A program made the translations under genes and the position numbers. 64,000 bases of DNA. It comes from Mesorhizobium shangrilense. GTDB lineage: Bacteria; Pseudomonadota; Alphaproteobacteria; Rhizobiales; Rhizobiaceae. The DNA lies in assembly GCF_040537815.1 (NCBI RefSeq), contig NZ_JBEWSZ010000001.1, forward strand, positions 4,898,001-4,962,000. Direction: 5' to 3'. The notes beneath the pieces are model-generated. The model did no database searches and was not told the origin of the DNA. It saw only the letters and a program-made list of their open reading frames with translations. Every line of letters begins with the position of its first letter. Position 1 is the first letter of the stretch. Of the stretch, positions 26,045 through 35,661 are shown piece by piece.

Positions 26045-27208
26045 ATGACTCTGCCCGCCAACACCGCGCCGCTCGATTTCTTCTGGTTCATCCCGACGCA
26101 TGGCGACGGCTCCTATCTCGGCTCGGAGGAGCAGCAGCGCCCGCCCGAGTTCGGCTACTTCAAGGAGATCGCGCAGGCAGTCGACCGGCTCGGTTTTCCC
26201 GGCGTGCTGTTGCCGACCGGGCAGAATTGCGAGGATTCCTGGATCACCGCCACCGGGCTCGCGACGCTGACCGATAAGCTCAAATTCCTGGTCGCGCTCA
26301 GGCCAGGCGTGACGCTGCCGACCTTCGCCGCGCGGCAGACCGCGGCCCTCGACCGGCTGAGCAACGGCCGCCTGCTGCTCAATGTCGTGGTCGGCGGCAA
26401 CCCGACGGAACTCGCCGGCGACGGCGTCTTCCTGCCGCATGACGAGCGCTATGCCCAGGCGCATGAATTCCTGACCATCTGGCGCGCGCTGGTATCCGGC
26501 GAACGCGTCAATTTCGACGGCAAATATTACCGTGTCGAGAACGGCCGCCTCGACCTTCCGCCGCTGCAGGAGCGGCCGCCGCTCTATTTCGGCGGATCGT
26601 CCGATGCCGGGCAGGAACTGGCCGCCGATCTGGTCGACATGTACCTGACCTGGGGCGAGCCGCCGGCGCAGGTCGCCGAGAAGATTGCCGCGGCGCGCCA
26701 GAAGGCGGCGCGGCGCGGCCGTAGCCTGCGTTTCGGCATCAGGCTGCATTTCATCGTGCGCGAAACCGAGGACGAAGCCTGGCGCGCCGCCGAGCGGCTG
26801 ATCCGCCACGTCACCGACGCCCAGATCGAGAATGCGCAGGCGCGTTTCCTCAACCAGATGGACTCCGTCGGCCAGCGCCGCATGGCCGAACTGCATGGCG
26901 GTCGCCGCGACAGGCTGGTCGTCTCGCCCAACCTTTGGGCCGGCGTCGGCCTGGTGCGCGGCGGCGCCGGCACCGCCCTGGTCGGCACGCCCGAGCAGAT
27001 CACGGAGCGCATCCGCGAGTATCAGGCGATCGGCATCGACACCATCATCGGCTCCGGCTACCCGCATTTGGAGGAAGCCTACCGCGTCGCCGAGCTGCTG
27101 TTTCCAAAACTCGGGCTCGGCACCAAACGGCAAAGGACGCGCGAGGACATCGCCAACGAATTCTCCGTCGGCTTTCACGGCGCCCATCGGCTGCAGGCGT
27201 CGTCATGA
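26045..27208 (+). CDS. ssuD: FMNH2-dependent alkanesulfonate monooxygenase
   Basis: A 387-aa bacterial-luciferase-like enzyme that cleaves C-S bonds of alkanesulfonates to sulfite and aldehyde using reduced FMN. The sequence [46 protein letters not shown] and the C-terminal [15 protein letters not shown] match SsuD. AGGAGG lies 6 nt before the ATG at 26045. No FMN reductase (ssuE) lies in this operon. The stop overlaps ssuC. Confidence 0.95.
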   Translation: MTLPANTAPLDFFWFIPTHGDGSYLGSEEQQRPPEFGYFKEIAQAVDRLGFPGVLLPTGQNCEDSWITATGLATLTDKLKFLVALRPGVTLPTFAARQTAALDRLSNGRLLLNVVVGGNPTELAGDGVFLPHDERYAQAHEFLTIWRALVSGERVNFDGKYYRVENGRLDLPPLQERPPLYFGGSSDAGQELAADLVDMYLTWGEPPAQVAEKIAAARQKAARRGRSLRFGIRLHFIVRETEDEAWRAAERLIRHVTDAQIENAQARFLNQMDSVGQRRMAELHGGRRDRLVVSPNLWAGVGLVRGGAGTALVGTPEQITERIREYQAIGIDTIIGSGYPHLEEAYRVAELLFPKLGLGTKRQRTREDIANEFSVGFHGAHRLQASS

Positions 27209-27981
27209 GCTTCAGCGCGCGCCTCGGCAGGAACAGCATCGGCTGGCTGTTGCCGGTGCTGATCGTCGCCGGATGGGAGATCGCGTCGCGCGCGGGCGTC
27301 ATGTCGCCGAACGTGTTGCCAGCGCCCAGCGCCGTCGCCGAGGCCTTCTGGCGGTTGACGCTGTCCGGCGAACTGATCCGCAACATCGGTGTCAGCACCA
27401 CGCGGGCGCTCGCCGGTTTCGCCATAGGCGGCTCGATCGGCTTTGCGCTCGGCCTTGCCAACGGACTGTCGGCGCTGAGCCGCGGCTTGACCGACACCAC
27501 GCTACAGATGATCCGCAACATCCCGCATCTGGCACTGATCCCGCTGGTCATCCTGTGGTTCGGAATCGACGAGGAAGCCAAACTGTTCCTGGTGGCGCTC
27601 GGCGTGTTCTTTCCGATCTACGTCAACACGCTGCTCGGCATCCAGAGCGTCGACCCGCAGCTGGTCGAGATGGGCCGCGTTTACGGCATGGACCGCCGCG
27701 CGCTATTCTTCCGGGTGATCCTGCCCGGCGCGCTGCCGGCGATCTTCGTCGGCCTGCGCTATGCGCTGGGCATCATGTGGCTGACGTTGATCGTCGCCGA
27801 AACCGTCTCGGCCAGTTCAGGCCTTGGCTACATGGCCATGCAGGCGCGCGAATTCCTGCTGATCGATGTCGTGGTGCTGTCGATCGTGATCTACGCGCTG
27901 CTCGGCAAGCTCGCCGACAGCCTTGCCCGCCTGCTCGAGCGGCTGTCGCTGAGCTGGCATCCCGCCTTCCAGAACGTGTGA
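27205..27981 (+). CDS. ssuC: Aliphatic sulfonate ABC transporter permease
   Basis: A 258-aa permease. The start ATG overlaps the ssuD stop (ATGA). It has about six membrane segments, with [20 protein letters not shown] and the EAA-loop region [20 protein letters not shown]. It pairs with SsuB to import sulfonates bound by SsuA. Confidence 0.94.
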   Translation: MSFSARLGRNSIGWLLPVLIVAGWEIASRAGVMSPNVLPAPSAVAEAFWRLTLSGELIRNIGVSTTRALAGFAIGGSIGFALGLANGLSALSRGLTDTTLQMIRNIPHLALIPLVILWFGIDEEAKLFLVALGVFFPIYVNTLLGIQSVDPQLVEMGRVYGMDRRALFFRVILPGALPAIFVGLRYALGIMWLTLIVAETVSASSGLGYMAMQAREFLLIDVVVLSIVIYALLGKLADSLARLLERLSLSWHPAFQNV

Positions 27982-27990
27982 GGGTTTTCG

Positions 27991-28785
27991 ATGCCTGCCG
28001 CCAGCCTCGCCGCCGTCCGCTCATTCGTCACCGCGCCACAAGTGCCGCCGACGCAGGCCGTCGAAAGAAAGCGCGCCTTTGCCTTCAAGGGCGCGGGCAA
28101 GCGCTTTGGCGACAAGGTGGTGCTGGACGGCATCGATCTGGAGGTGCCGGTCGGGCAATTCCTCGCCGTTATCGGCAAGAGCGGCTGCGGCAAGAGCACA
28201 TTGCTGCGGCTGCTGGCCGGACTTGACCGGCCCACGGCCGGATCGCTGGCATTCGGCGTGGAAGAAGAAGGGCACAGCCGCACGCGCTTCATGTTCCAGG
28301 AGCCACGTCTGCTGCCCTGGGCCAGCGTGGTCGGAAATGTGGAGGTTGGCCTGACGGGCATCGCCTCCGGGGCCGAGGTGCGAGACCGCGCGCTCGCCAT
28401 TCTCGGCGAGGTCGGCCTCGCCGACCGTGCCGATGAGTGGCCTTCGGTGCTGTCCGGTGGCCAGAAGCAGCGCGTGGCACTGGCGCGCGCCCTGGTCGGC
28501 CACCCACAGATCCTGGCGCTCGACGAACCGCTGGGCGCGCTCGATGCCCTGACCCGCATCGAGATGCAACAGCTTCTGGAACGTATCTGGATCGTGCAGA
28601 AATTCACGGCGGTGCTGGTCACGCATGACGTGGCCGAGGCTGTCGCGCTGGCCGATCGGGTTGTGGTGATCCGTGATGGCAGGATCGCTTTGGACCTGGA
28701 GGTGCCGGTGGCGCGGCCGCGCCGGCGCGGTTCATCCGAGCTCGCCCACCTGGAAGGCAAGATCCTGGACCAGCTGTTTGGATAG
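27991..28785 (+). CDS. ssuB: Aliphatic sulfonate ABC transporter ATP-binding protein
   Basis: A 264-aa ATPase with Walker [10 protein letters not shown], signature [15 protein letters not shown], Walker [12 protein letters not shown] and VTHDVAEA. An N-terminal extension of about 25 residues precedes the ABC domain. It begins 9 bp after ssuC and closes the ssuADCB operon. Confidence 0.94.
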   Translation: MPAASLAAVRSFVTAPQVPPTQAVERKRAFAFKGAGKRFGDKVVLDGIDLEVPVGQFLAVIGKSGCGKSTLLRLLAGLDRPTAGSLAFGVEEEGHSRTRFMFQEPRLLPWASVVGNVEVGLTGIASGAEVRDRALAILGEVGLADRADEWPSVLSGGQKQRVALARALVGHPQILALDEPLGALDALTRIEMQQLLERIWIVQKFTAVLVTHDVAEAVALADRVVVIRDGRIALDLEVPVARPRRRGSSELAHLEGKILDQLFG

Positions 28786-28882
28786 GCTGTCGTAAGCAGG
28801 GCATTCGGGGTTGGTTGCGGCGGCGGCGCGATTAACGAGCGGCTTCCCCCACTCCGTCGCTGCTTCGCAGCGCCACCTCTCC

Positions 28883-29059
28883 CTATCGGTTCGCCCATGC
28901 CAGGCCCGCCAGGCCGACCACCATGGTGACGATGCCGATATAGAGCCATTGCGACTGGCCGGTCATGAAGCTTCCCCCGACAAGGCCGATGCCCTGCAGC
29001 GCCCAGAGCGCGCCGATGGCAAGCACAATCAAGGCCAGCAGATTTCTGATCAATCTCAT
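28883..29059 (-). CDS. Small two-helix membrane protein, 58 aa
   Basis: Read by hand: ATG at 29059 to TAG at 28883-28885. The product starts [20 protein letters not shown] and has two hydrophobic segments (about residues 5-22 and 38-55) separated by [11 protein letters not shown], ending WANR. AAGGAG lies about 9 nt upstream of the ATG. The clean two-helix hydropathy pattern and ribosome-binding site make it a likely real gene of unknown function. The 308-bp region from here to the RlpA gene (29060-29367) shows no other gene. Confidence 0.7.
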   Translation of the reverse strand: MRLIRNLLALIVLAIGALWALQGIGLVGGSFMTGQSQWLYIGIVTMVVGLAGLAWANR

Positions 29060-29367
29060 TGCCGAAGTCTCCTTCTCAAGTCGATTGTGAGCTGCGCGCG
29101 CACCGCGATGAAAGAGCCAAAGGAAGCTGCCAATCCGTCTTTGGCTCTACTTGCACATTAACGTCTGATCCGGCCGAAGACATCCCGAATATCGGCGCGA
29201 AACTCATCAAGGATTCGTAACTTTCTCGGGGAAAATCCCTGACAGACTGTTTCCCCATGACTCCAAACGTGTGCCCTCGCCACGGAACCGCCAGATCACT
29301 GCCGCATTTCATGCCTTATTCGCCACCTAACGGATTGGCCTGTCAAAAACGGAGCCCCTCCTCAAAG

Positions 29368-29730
29368 ATGAAGAAAACGAACCAGACCGCGCTTGTCGCG
29401 GTGACGATAGCTGCTGGCCTGTTGGTCGGCGGTGCATCCGCCTCAGCCGGCGCCGCCCAGTGCGGCCGCGCCTCCTGGTATTCACTGCACTCCAGGACCG
29501 CATCCGGCGAGCGCATGAACCCCTCGGCACTGACGGCCGCCCACCGCACCTTGCCCTTTGGCACCAAGCTGAAGGTCACCAACAAGAGCAATGGCCGCAG
29601 CGTCGTGGTGCGCATCAACGACCGCGGTCCCTTCATCAAGGGCCGTGTCCTCGACCTGTCGAAGGGCGCCGCCAATCAGCTGGGTTTCATCAGTTCGGGC
29701 CAGACCGCCGTTTGCATGGCGCGTGTCTGA
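29368..29730 (+). CDS. Short RlpA-like secreted double-psi beta-barrel protein
   Basis: A 120-aa product. A signal peptide (ending near ASA) is followed by a single RlpA-like domain: [57 protein letters not shown]. RlpA family members bind or cleave denuded peptidoglycan at the septum; this one has no SPOR domain and is near minimal length. The ATG at 29368 gives a proper signal peptide; starts at 29257 or 29311 would prefix polar residues. Confidence 0.9.
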   Translation: MKKTNQTALVAVTIAAGLLVGGASASAGAAQCGRASWYSLHSRTASGERMNPSALTAAHRTLPFGTKLKVTNKSNGRSVVVRINDRGPFIKGRVLDLSKGAANQLGFISSGQTAVCMARV

Positions 29731-29737
29731 TGGTTTG

Positions 29738-29762
29738 AGTGTCCGGCCTCGGCCGGACACTT
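29738..29762. terminator. Hairpin after the RlpA-like gene
   Basis: AGTGTCCGGCC and its complement GGCCGGACACT form an 11-bp GC-rich stem about 7 nt after the stop codon. There is only a weak T-run (TTC), so it may be an inefficient or factor-aided terminator. Confidence 0.5.
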
Positions 29763-29951
29763 CGCAGCTGCACAATGAGCCGGCTGCCCCCGTTCAAAGC
29801 GGATTCTCAACGCCTTGGACCAAAGAACGAGCAGTGATTACCCGACGTAACGTATTGCGTCGCAGCAATTAGTTGTTAACTTCGCCGCGAGACATTCAAG
29901 GCTCGGCGCTGCCCGTCGTCCCTTCGGTCGCACGCAGCAGCGGGGTTCTCG

Positions 29952-31229
29952 ATGTTCTACCAGCTCTACGAAATGAACCATGCGGCCTTGCAGCCGGCCC
30001 GGCTCTATGCCGACGCGGTGCGGATGCTCTACACCAATCCGCTCAATCCGTTTTCGCACACGCCCTGGGGCCGCTCGGTCGCGGCAACAGCCGAACTGTT
30101 CGAACGCACCACGCGCCGCTACGGCAAGCCGCATTTCGGTCTGACGAAAACCGTGGTCGACTGGAAAAGCGTCGACGTCGTCGAAAAGACCGTCTGGTCG
30201 CGGCCCTTCTGCAATCTGGTCCGCTTCGAGCGTTCTATTCCCGAAGGACGCCGGGCGGATCCGAAGCTGTTGATCGTAGCGCCGATGTCCGGCCACTATG
30301 CAACGCTGCTGCGCGGCACCGTCGAAGCGATGCTGCCCTATGCCGACGTGCACATCACCGACTGGGTCGATGCGCGCATGGTGCCGCTGTCGGACGGTAG
30401 CTTCGATCTCGACGATTATATCGACTACGTCATCGACATGCTGCATGCGCTGGGTCCCGATACCCATGTCATGGCGGTGTGCCAGCCCTCGGTTCCGGTG
30501 CTGGCGGCGGTGGCCCTGATGGAGACGAAGGGCGATCCCTTCGTGCCCTCGACGATGACATTGATGGGTGGGCCGATCGACACGCGCCGCAACCCGACTG
30601 CCGTCAACCTGCTGGCGCAGGAAAAGGGCATCGACTGGTTCCGCGACAATGTCATCATGAATGCGCCGTGGCCGGTGCCCGGCTTCGGCCGCGAGGTCTA
30701 TCCCGGCTTCCTGCAGCTTTCGGGCTTCATGAGCATGAACCTCGATCGCCACATCATCGCCCACAAGGACTTCTTCATGCACCTTGTGAAGCATGATGGC
30801 GACAATGCCGAAAAGCACCGCGACTTCTACGACGAATATCTGGCGGTGATGGATCTGACGGCGGAATTCTACCTGCAAACCGTCGACACCGTGTTTGTGC
30901 GCCAGGCCTTGCCGAAGGGCGAGATGACGCATCGCGGCACGAAGATCGATCCTTCGGCGATCCGCAACGTGGCGCTGTTCACGGTCGAGGGTGAGAACGA
31001 CGACATTTCAGGCCTCGGCCAGACCAAGGCGGCACAGGATCTCTGCGTCAACATCCCCGCCGACAAGAAGGCTCACTACATGCAGCCGGCCGTCGGCCAT
31101 TACGGTGTCTTCAACGGCTCGCGCTTCCGTTCCGAAATCGTGCCGCGCATCGTCGATTTCATCACCAGTTACGGCCGCCAGGACCGCGTTGCCGTGAAGC
31201 CGAAGCTGGTGCGCACCGCCAAGAGGTAA
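29952..31229 (+). CDS. phaZ: Intracellular polyhydroxyalkanoate depolymerase
   Basis: A 425-aa cytoplasmic PHB/PHA depolymerase that mobilises storage polymer. The family N-terminus MFYQLYEMNHAALQPARLYA and motifs LLIVAPMSGHYATLLRG and DWVDAR are clear. The lipase-box-like AVCQPSVPV places a cysteine (Cys177) where intracellular depolymerases use Cys as nucleophile; an Asp in VEGENDDISG and a His in VGHYGVFNG complete the set. It appears monocistronic. Confidence 0.95.
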   Translation: MFYQLYEMNHAALQPARLYADAVRMLYTNPLNPFSHTPWGRSVAATAELFERTTRRYGKPHFGLTKTVVDWKSVDVVEKTVWSRPFCNLVRFERSIPEGRRADPKLLIVAPMSGHYATLLRGTVEAMLPYADVHITDWVDARMVPLSDGSFDLDDYIDYVIDMLHALGPDTHVMAVCQPSVPVLAAVALMETKGDPFVPSTMTLMGGPIDTRRNPTAVNLLAQEKGIDWFRDNVIMNAPWPVPGFGREVYPGFLQLSGFMSMNLDRHIIAHKDFFMHLVKHDGDNAEKHRDFYDEYLAVMDLTAEFYLQTVDTVFVRQALPKGEMTHRGTKIDPSAIRNVALFTVEGENDDISGLGQTKAAQDLCVNIPADKKAHYMQPAVGHYGVFNGSRFRSEIVPRIVDFITSYGRQDRVAVKPKLVRTAKR

Positions 31230-31373
31230 GCGAAGTCTTCTTCGACTTGGCGTCGAACGTTGTTGCAGTTCCGTGAATGGAGCTGTTGCGCGACCGGCTG
31301 CTGTCATCCCCAGCCAAGTAACCATGCCACCAATCGGACCGACGTCTGAATTGACACGGACTGTAAATCGCCC

Positions 31374-31388
31374 TTAACGTTTCGTTAA
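31374..31388 (+). promoter_or_regulatory. Putative CtrA binding site
   Basis: TTAA-CGTTTCG-TTAA fits the alphaproteobacterial CtrA consensus TTAA-N7-TTAA exactly and lies 22 nt upstream of the BTLCP gene start. Cell-cycle control of that gene is inferred. Confidence 0.5.
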
Positions 31389-31410
31389 CAAACAGGGGCG
31401 AGCGGGGACA

Positions 31411-32022
31411 ATGGTTTCCATGGCGCGAAAGCTGCTGATACACGCGGCTGCCGGGATGGCAATCTCGGTATACTGGGTGGCGCCCGCCGTGGCTGAAGGG
31501 GCAATGGCCACGGGCGGGCCTACATCGCAGCCGGTCGGCCATTACGATTTCTGCAAGGCCCATCCCGGAGAATGCTCGATCCGCCCGGCCAGTCTTGCAC
31601 CGGCGACCATGAGCAGTGCGCTCTTGCGCAAGCTGACCAGCGTCACCGCCAAGGTCAACGCCGCTGTCAAGCCGATGAGCGACCTCGACATCTACGGCAA
31701 GGACGAGGTCTGGGCCTATCCGGACAACGGCGTCGGCGACTGCGAAGACTATGTCCTGGAAAAGCGCCGCGAACTCGGCCGCATGGGTGTGTCGCTTGCC
31801 AATCTGCTGATCACCGTGGTGCGCAAGCCCGACGGCGAGGGACACGCCGTGCTGACGGTGCGCACCGACAAGGGCGACTATGTGCTCGACAATCTGAACG
31901 ACAAGGTCAAGGTCTGGGACCAGACAGGCTACCGCTTCCTCAAGCGGCAAGCGATCGACAACACCGGCCGCTGGGTCTCGATCCGCGGCGGGCAACAGGT
32001 GCTGGTCGGCGCGGTGCAATAG
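31411..32022 (+). CDS. Transglutaminase-like cysteine peptidase (BTLCP family)
   Basis: A 203-aa exported protein with an N-terminal signal peptide (about residues 1-28, ending AEG). The catalytic Cys lies in GVGDCEDYVLEKRREL, His in GEGHAVLTVRT and Asp in VLDNLND. The family (bacterial transglutaminase-like cysteine proteinases, DUF920) is often linked to adhesin processing of the LapG kind; no lap genes are nearby. A CtrA-like box lies just upstream. Confidence 0.92.
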   Translation: MVSMARKLLIHAAAGMAISVYWVAPAVAEGAMATGGPTSQPVGHYDFCKAHPGECSIRPASLAPATMSSALLRKLTSVTAKVNAAVKPMSDLDIYGKDEVWAYPDNGVGDCEDYVLEKRRELGRMGVSLANLLITVVRKPDGEGHAVLTVRTDKGDYVLDNLNDKVKVWDQTGYRFLKRQAIDNTGRWVSIRGGQQVLVGAVQ

Positions 32023-32048
32023 ACATAGGCCGGCGCCGTCGGCAGCAC

Positions 32049-32414
32049 TTATCGCCGGCCCAGCGCGGCGCGGATGGACGCGGTGATGCGGTGAAGGTCC
32101 GCTTCACCCAGTTTTTCGATATTCTCGGCCAGCAGGTTGGCGAGTTCCGTCGCCGCCGGGGTAAGGCCCGACGTGTCGAGCTTGACGCGCGGATGCGAGG
32201 CTTCGGCTAGCCGCGCGAGTTCCTCTGCCTCGTCCCAGATAACATTGAAATAGCCGATGATCTTCTGGATCAGCGTCCAGGTTGGCGCGCCGCGCCGGCC
32301 GTGTTCCAGGGCTGAAAGATAGGCGGCGCTGACGCCGATGGCCGCCGCCATGTCCTTCTGGCTGACACCGCGCTCATGTCGCAGCGCGCGCAGTTTTTCG
32401 CCGAAGGGCGTCAC
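32049..32414 (-). CDS. XRE-type helix-turn-helix regulator
   Basis: A 121-aa product from a GTG at 32414, preceded by GAGGG 7 nt upstream; no ATG in frame has a better site. The HTH is residues about 5-60 (LRALRHERGVSQKDMAAAIGVSAAYLSALEHG). The C-terminal half is helical and ends RASIRAALGRR-like. It follows the Smr gene by about 10 bp and the set mltA-smr-HTH is typical near the origin in Rhizobiales. Its target is unknown. Confidence 0.9.
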   Translation of the reverse strand: MTPFGEKLRALRHERGVSQKDMAAAIGVSAAYLSALEHGRRGAPTWTLIQKIIGYFNVIWDEAEELARLAEASHPRVKLDTSGLTPAATELANLLAENIEKLGEADLHRITASIRAALGRR

Positions 32415-32424
32415 GACATCGCCC

Positions 32425-32952
32425 TCATGAACGCACGCGCCGCAGCCGCACATAGAGCGCACCGGAGCCGCCGTGATTGCGCGCGGCATGATCGTGGCTC
32501 GAGACGAGTGGCCGGAAAGCCGGGGTCGACAACCATGCCGGGACCGTCCGGCGCAGCACGCCATCCCCGCCCGACGAGGAACCTTTGCCGGTGATGACCA
32601 GCACATAGCGGACGCCGCCGGCATGGGCACGGTGCAGGAACGAGAACAGCAGCGAATAGGCGGCCTCCTGGGTCAGGCCGTGCAGGTCGACGCGGCCCTC
32701 GATCGGCAGCCGACCCTTGGAAAGCTTGTCCAAAGTCGGTTCGTCGAGCGCATGGGAGACATGCTGCGTCTTCGGTTTGGAGGCCACGCCTGGATTGCCG
32801 ATGGCCGGAACCTGTTGCGGCGGCACCGGCTTGGCCTCTACGGCCAAGGGTATGTCGACGGCAGCGCGGCCCTTCAAGGGTTTTGCCGTTCGTGCCACCA
32901 GGTTCCACAGAACCCGGTCGTCTTCCTTCAACTTGTCAACGGGCCGCGTCAT
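32425..32952 (-). CDS. Smr/MutS2-type domain protein
   Basis: A 175-aa product. The N-terminal half is basic and disordered; the C-terminal Smr domain begins RVDLHGLTQEAAYSLL and carries VLVITGKGSSSGGDGVLRR. Smr domains have DNA or RNA nicking activity in several proteins. Start overlaps the mltA stop (ATGA), indicating coupling. Confidence 0.92.
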   Translation of the reverse strand: MTRPVDKLKEDDRVLWNLVARTAKPLKGRAAVDIPLAVEAKPVPPQQVPAIGNPGVASKPKTQHVSHALDEPTLDKLSKGRLPIEGRVDLHGLTQEAAYSLLFSFLHRAHAGGVRYVLVITGKGSSSGGDGVLRRTVPAWLSTPAFRPLVSSHDHAARNHGGSGALYVRLRRVRS

Positions 32953-34055
32953 CGATTCGCTCCCGAAACGAGCGCGCGCGGTATCAGCGCATGGAAATCG
33001 GCCGCGTTACGGACGACGCCGGCGATCTCGCCCGCCGCGTCACCCGAACCGGCGAACAAGTCGCCCCGGGCGGGACCGGTGATGGCGGAACCCGTATCCT
33101 GCGCGATCATCAGGCGCCGGAACGGTTTCCCGTCGAAGGCGAGCAGCGACGGCGCATCGATATAGAATGGCGTTCCGAATGTATGGAGAAGCCGGTCGAC
33201 GGCGACGGAGCGGCCCGGCGTCAGCGGCACCTTGGCGGCGGCGATCGGGCCAAGCGAAACGTCCTCGACCGCGGCCTCGCAGAAAAAAATGTAGGAGCGG
33301 TTGCGCCAGAGAATTTCGTCGACGCGGTCCGGATGCGCCTTGAACCAGGCGCGGATCGACTGCATCGTCACCTCCTGCAGCGGAATCTCGCCGATCTCGC
33401 TGAGGATCTTGCCAGGACCGGTGAAGCGCTGGCCGGACTTGGCCGCGTAGGTGACACGGCAAAGCCTGCCATCGGTCATCTCCAACCGCGCCGCACCCTG
33501 TACATGGACGAAGAAGGCATCGACCTTGTCGGCAAGCCAGGCGATCTCCAGGCGCTGGCCGGCCACCGCGCCGCGCTCGATTTCGCCGCGATCGAAATAT
33601 TCGATTGGTCCGTTGGGCGTTTCGCGGCCGAAGGCCAGATAAGGATCCAGGCCCCCAGGCCGGTTGGCGTCGTCGATATCGACGAGATCGGCGGGGCGAG
33701 CCAGCAGCGGTACCGAAAAATGCTTCGTTCTTACCGCTGAAGCCTCGACCTGCGGCTCATAGAAACCGGTGACGAGGCCCGGGCCACCGCCTTCGGCAGT
33801 TATCGTCGCCGGCACGAAATAGCGCTCGAAGAAGGCTCGCGCCTGCAATCGATTCGGCGGCGAAATGGTACGGGCTTCGTCGTAAGCTTCGGAGAAGGCG
33901 CTGAAATCAACGCCGAGCGCACCGGAGCGATAGGGCTTTGCCAGGATGTGGAAAGCCGAGCGACGGAACGCAGTGAACGCCGCAAGGTGGTCATCGTCGC
34001 GCCAGCACGGCAGATCCTCGAACGATCTTTCCGAAAAGAGGGTCGACAACGACAC
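32949..34055 (-). CDS. mltA: Membrane-bound lytic murein transglycosylase A
   Basis: A 368-aa peptidoglycan lytic transglycosylase. The MltA domain is seen in LVTGFYEPQVEAS, IPLQEVTMQSIRAWF, RSYIFFCE and the 3D-like C-terminus LMIAQDTGSAITGPARGDLF, whose Asp is the expected catalytic residue. There is no obvious lipoprotein signal at the chosen start, so export or localisation is uncertain. It lies between the Tim44-like gene and smr on one strand. Confidence 0.93.
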   Translation of the reverse strand: MSLSTLFSERSFEDLPCWRDDDHLAAFTAFRRSAFHILAKPYRSGALGVDFSAFSEAYDEARTISPPNRLQARAFFERYFVPATITAEGGGPGLVTGFYEPQVEASAVRTKHFSVPLLARPADLVDIDDANRPGGLDPYLAFGRETPNGPIEYFDRGEIERGAVAGQRLEIAWLADKVDAFFVHVQGAARLEMTDGRLCRVTYAAKSGQRFTGPGKILSEIGEIPLQEVTMQSIRAWFKAHPDRVDEILWRNRSYIFFCEAAVEDVSLGPIAAAKVPLTPGRSVAVDRLLHTFGTPFYIDAPSLLAFDGKPFRRLMIAQDTGSAITGPARGDLFAGSGDAAGEIAGVVRNAADFHALIPRALVSGANR

Positions 34056-34079
34056 GGGAGCCTCGCCGACGTGGCTGGT

Positions 34080-34790
34080 TCAGTCTTCTTCCTCGGTGGC
34101 GACGAGCTTCCAGTTCGGATCGCGCGAGCGCGTGTCGCGGGCGAAGGTCCAGACATCCTTGACCTCGGCCACGGTCTCCGGATCGCCATCGATGACCGCG
34201 CCCGCCTTGTCGCGCGTCGCCGAAATCAGCTCGCTGATGATGCGCAACGTGACATGGGCCTCGCCACCCTTCATCTCGGCCGACACGATGTCGGCCTTGT
34301 CGATGCCGACAAAGGAGGACTGGATCTTTTCCGACTTGGCCTCGCGCTCGCCAATCGCCGCGACGAAACCGTCATAGACCTCGCGTGACAACAGGTTCTT
34401 CAGCGTCTTGCGATCGCCGTCGGCATAAGCCATCACGATCATCTCATAGGCCATCTTGGCGCCATCGACGAAGGTTTTGGGTTCGAAGGTCGGGTCGTTG
34501 TCCTTGATCGCGCGCAAACCCTTGTTGAGGTCGGTGTCCGGCTTGGCGAAAGCGTCGATCGCGGCATAGGTGTCGCCGGCCGGCTCTCCCGGCAGCCGCT
34601 TGCGCGGCAGCGAAACGACGTTCTCGGGTTTCTGGGCGGCATCCTTGTCAGCAGCGTTGCGGGCAGCCGTATAGGGATCGAAGGGCGGCCGCTCATTGCC
34701 GGTACGACGGCCCAGCACATTGCGCAGCTGGAAAAAAATCACCACCGCCGCAATCAGAAAGAAGATGGTGCCGAAGTCGAAGAATCCCAT
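34080..34790 (-). CDS. Tim44-like domain membrane protein
   Basis: A 236-aa product with one N-terminal membrane segment (residues about 6-24), a charged linker and a Tim44-like domain (about 95-235; IKDNDPTFEPKTFVDGAKMAYEMIV). The ATG at 34790 gives the conserved start MGFFDFGTIFFL; an upstream TTG would add four residues. Bacterial Tim44-like proteins may assist membrane-protein complexes. Location next to secB and fxsA is conserved in Rhizobiales. Confidence 0.9.
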   Translation of the reverse strand: MGFFDFGTIFFLIAAVVIFFQLRNVLGRRTGNERPPFDPYTAARNAADKDAAQKPENVVSLPRKRLPGEPAGDTYAAIDAFAKPDTDLNKGLRAIKDNDPTFEPKTFVDGAKMAYEMIVMAYADGDRKTLKNLLSREVYDGFVAAIGEREAKSEKIQSSFVGIDKADIVSAEMKGGEAHVTLRIISELISATRDKAGAVIDGDPETVAEVKDVWTFARDTRSRDPNWKLVATEEED

Positions 34791-34987
34791 ATCTTCCGCC
34801 AATCAATCCCTGCCCTTGCCGGACCGCTCGCCCAGCAATGGCCGCGGTCGCATAGCGTTCAACATTCAAACCATATAGAACGCTAGGCGCAATCATTCAA
34901 ATCAAAGGCAGGCATACCTATCTAAAGGGCTCAGGGCCAGCGGCGATTGCCCGCAGGCAGCGAAACATCGAAACGATCGGTCACCAC

Positions 34988-35488
34988 TTGCGCATTTCGT
35001 TCCTCCCTTTGTTCTTCCTCGTGCTCCCCCTCCTGGAAATCGCAGGCTTCGTCGTTGTCGGTCGCCAGATCGGCGCCCTTGCGACGGTCGGATTGGTGCT
35101 GGCTTCGAGCGTCGCCGGTGCCTTGCTGCTGAGGCACCAGGGTTTCGGGGTCATGAAGCGGGTCCGGGCCGAGATGGATGCCGGGCATGATCCGAGCCGG
35201 CAGGTGGCGCATGGCGTCATGATCGTGCTGGCGGCGATCCTCCTGATCATTCCCGGCTTCATCACCGACATTTTCGGCCTGCTGCTGTTCGTTCCGCCGG
35301 TGCGCGACCTTGCCTGGCGCCTGTTCAAGGGCCGCATCGTGCTGGCGACCAATTTCAGCACCGGCGGCTTTCGTGGCCGGCGGCGCGAACAGGTCATCGA
35401 CCTCGACGATGGCGATTATTCGCGCGAGGACGACCTCAAGCGCGGGCCCGACCACAACTCCCCCTGGCGCCGCCTCAAGGACGATTAG
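34988..35488 (+). CDS. fxsA: FxsA family membrane protein
   Basis: A 166-aa membrane protein. FLPLFFLVLPLLEIAGFVVVG, then LRHQGFGVMKRVRAEMDAG and ILLIIPGFITDIFGLLLFVPPVR are FxsA landmarks. The frame opens with TTG at 34988, giving the family N-terminus (M)RISFLP; no ATG is available in frame before the conserved part. In enterobacteria FxsA relieves phage T7 exclusion when overproduced; here the role is unknown. Confidence 0.9.
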   Translation: MRISFLPLFFLVLPLLEIAGFVVVGRQIGALATVGLVLASSVAGALLLRHQGFGVMKRVRAEMDAGHDPSRQVAHGVMIVLAAILLIIPGFITDIFGLLLFVPPVRDLAWRLFKGRIVLATNFSTGGFRGRRREQVIDLDDGDYSREDDLKRGPDHNSPWRRLKDD

Positions 35489-35510
35489 GGGAGAGCGTTT
35501 CGCACGCTTC

Positions 35511-35556
35511 GTCATCCTGGGGCGGAACGACGCGGCGCAGACCCTGGGATGACGAC
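35511..35556. repeat. Short palindromic repeat, family R4
   Basis: CGTCATCCTGGGGCGGAACG continuing to GACCCTGGGATGACGACG is one palindromic unit related to the pair at 13523-13712. It lies in the fxsA-secB gap. Confidence 0.6.
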
Positions 35557-35661
35557 GTGAGAGGCAAGGCGGCAAACCTTGTCTTGTCATGCCGACCATG
35601 GTAGCGAACGCCCGATTTCAATTCGGTCAGCACGGCTGCCCAGGCAAAAGGACAACGGCTT

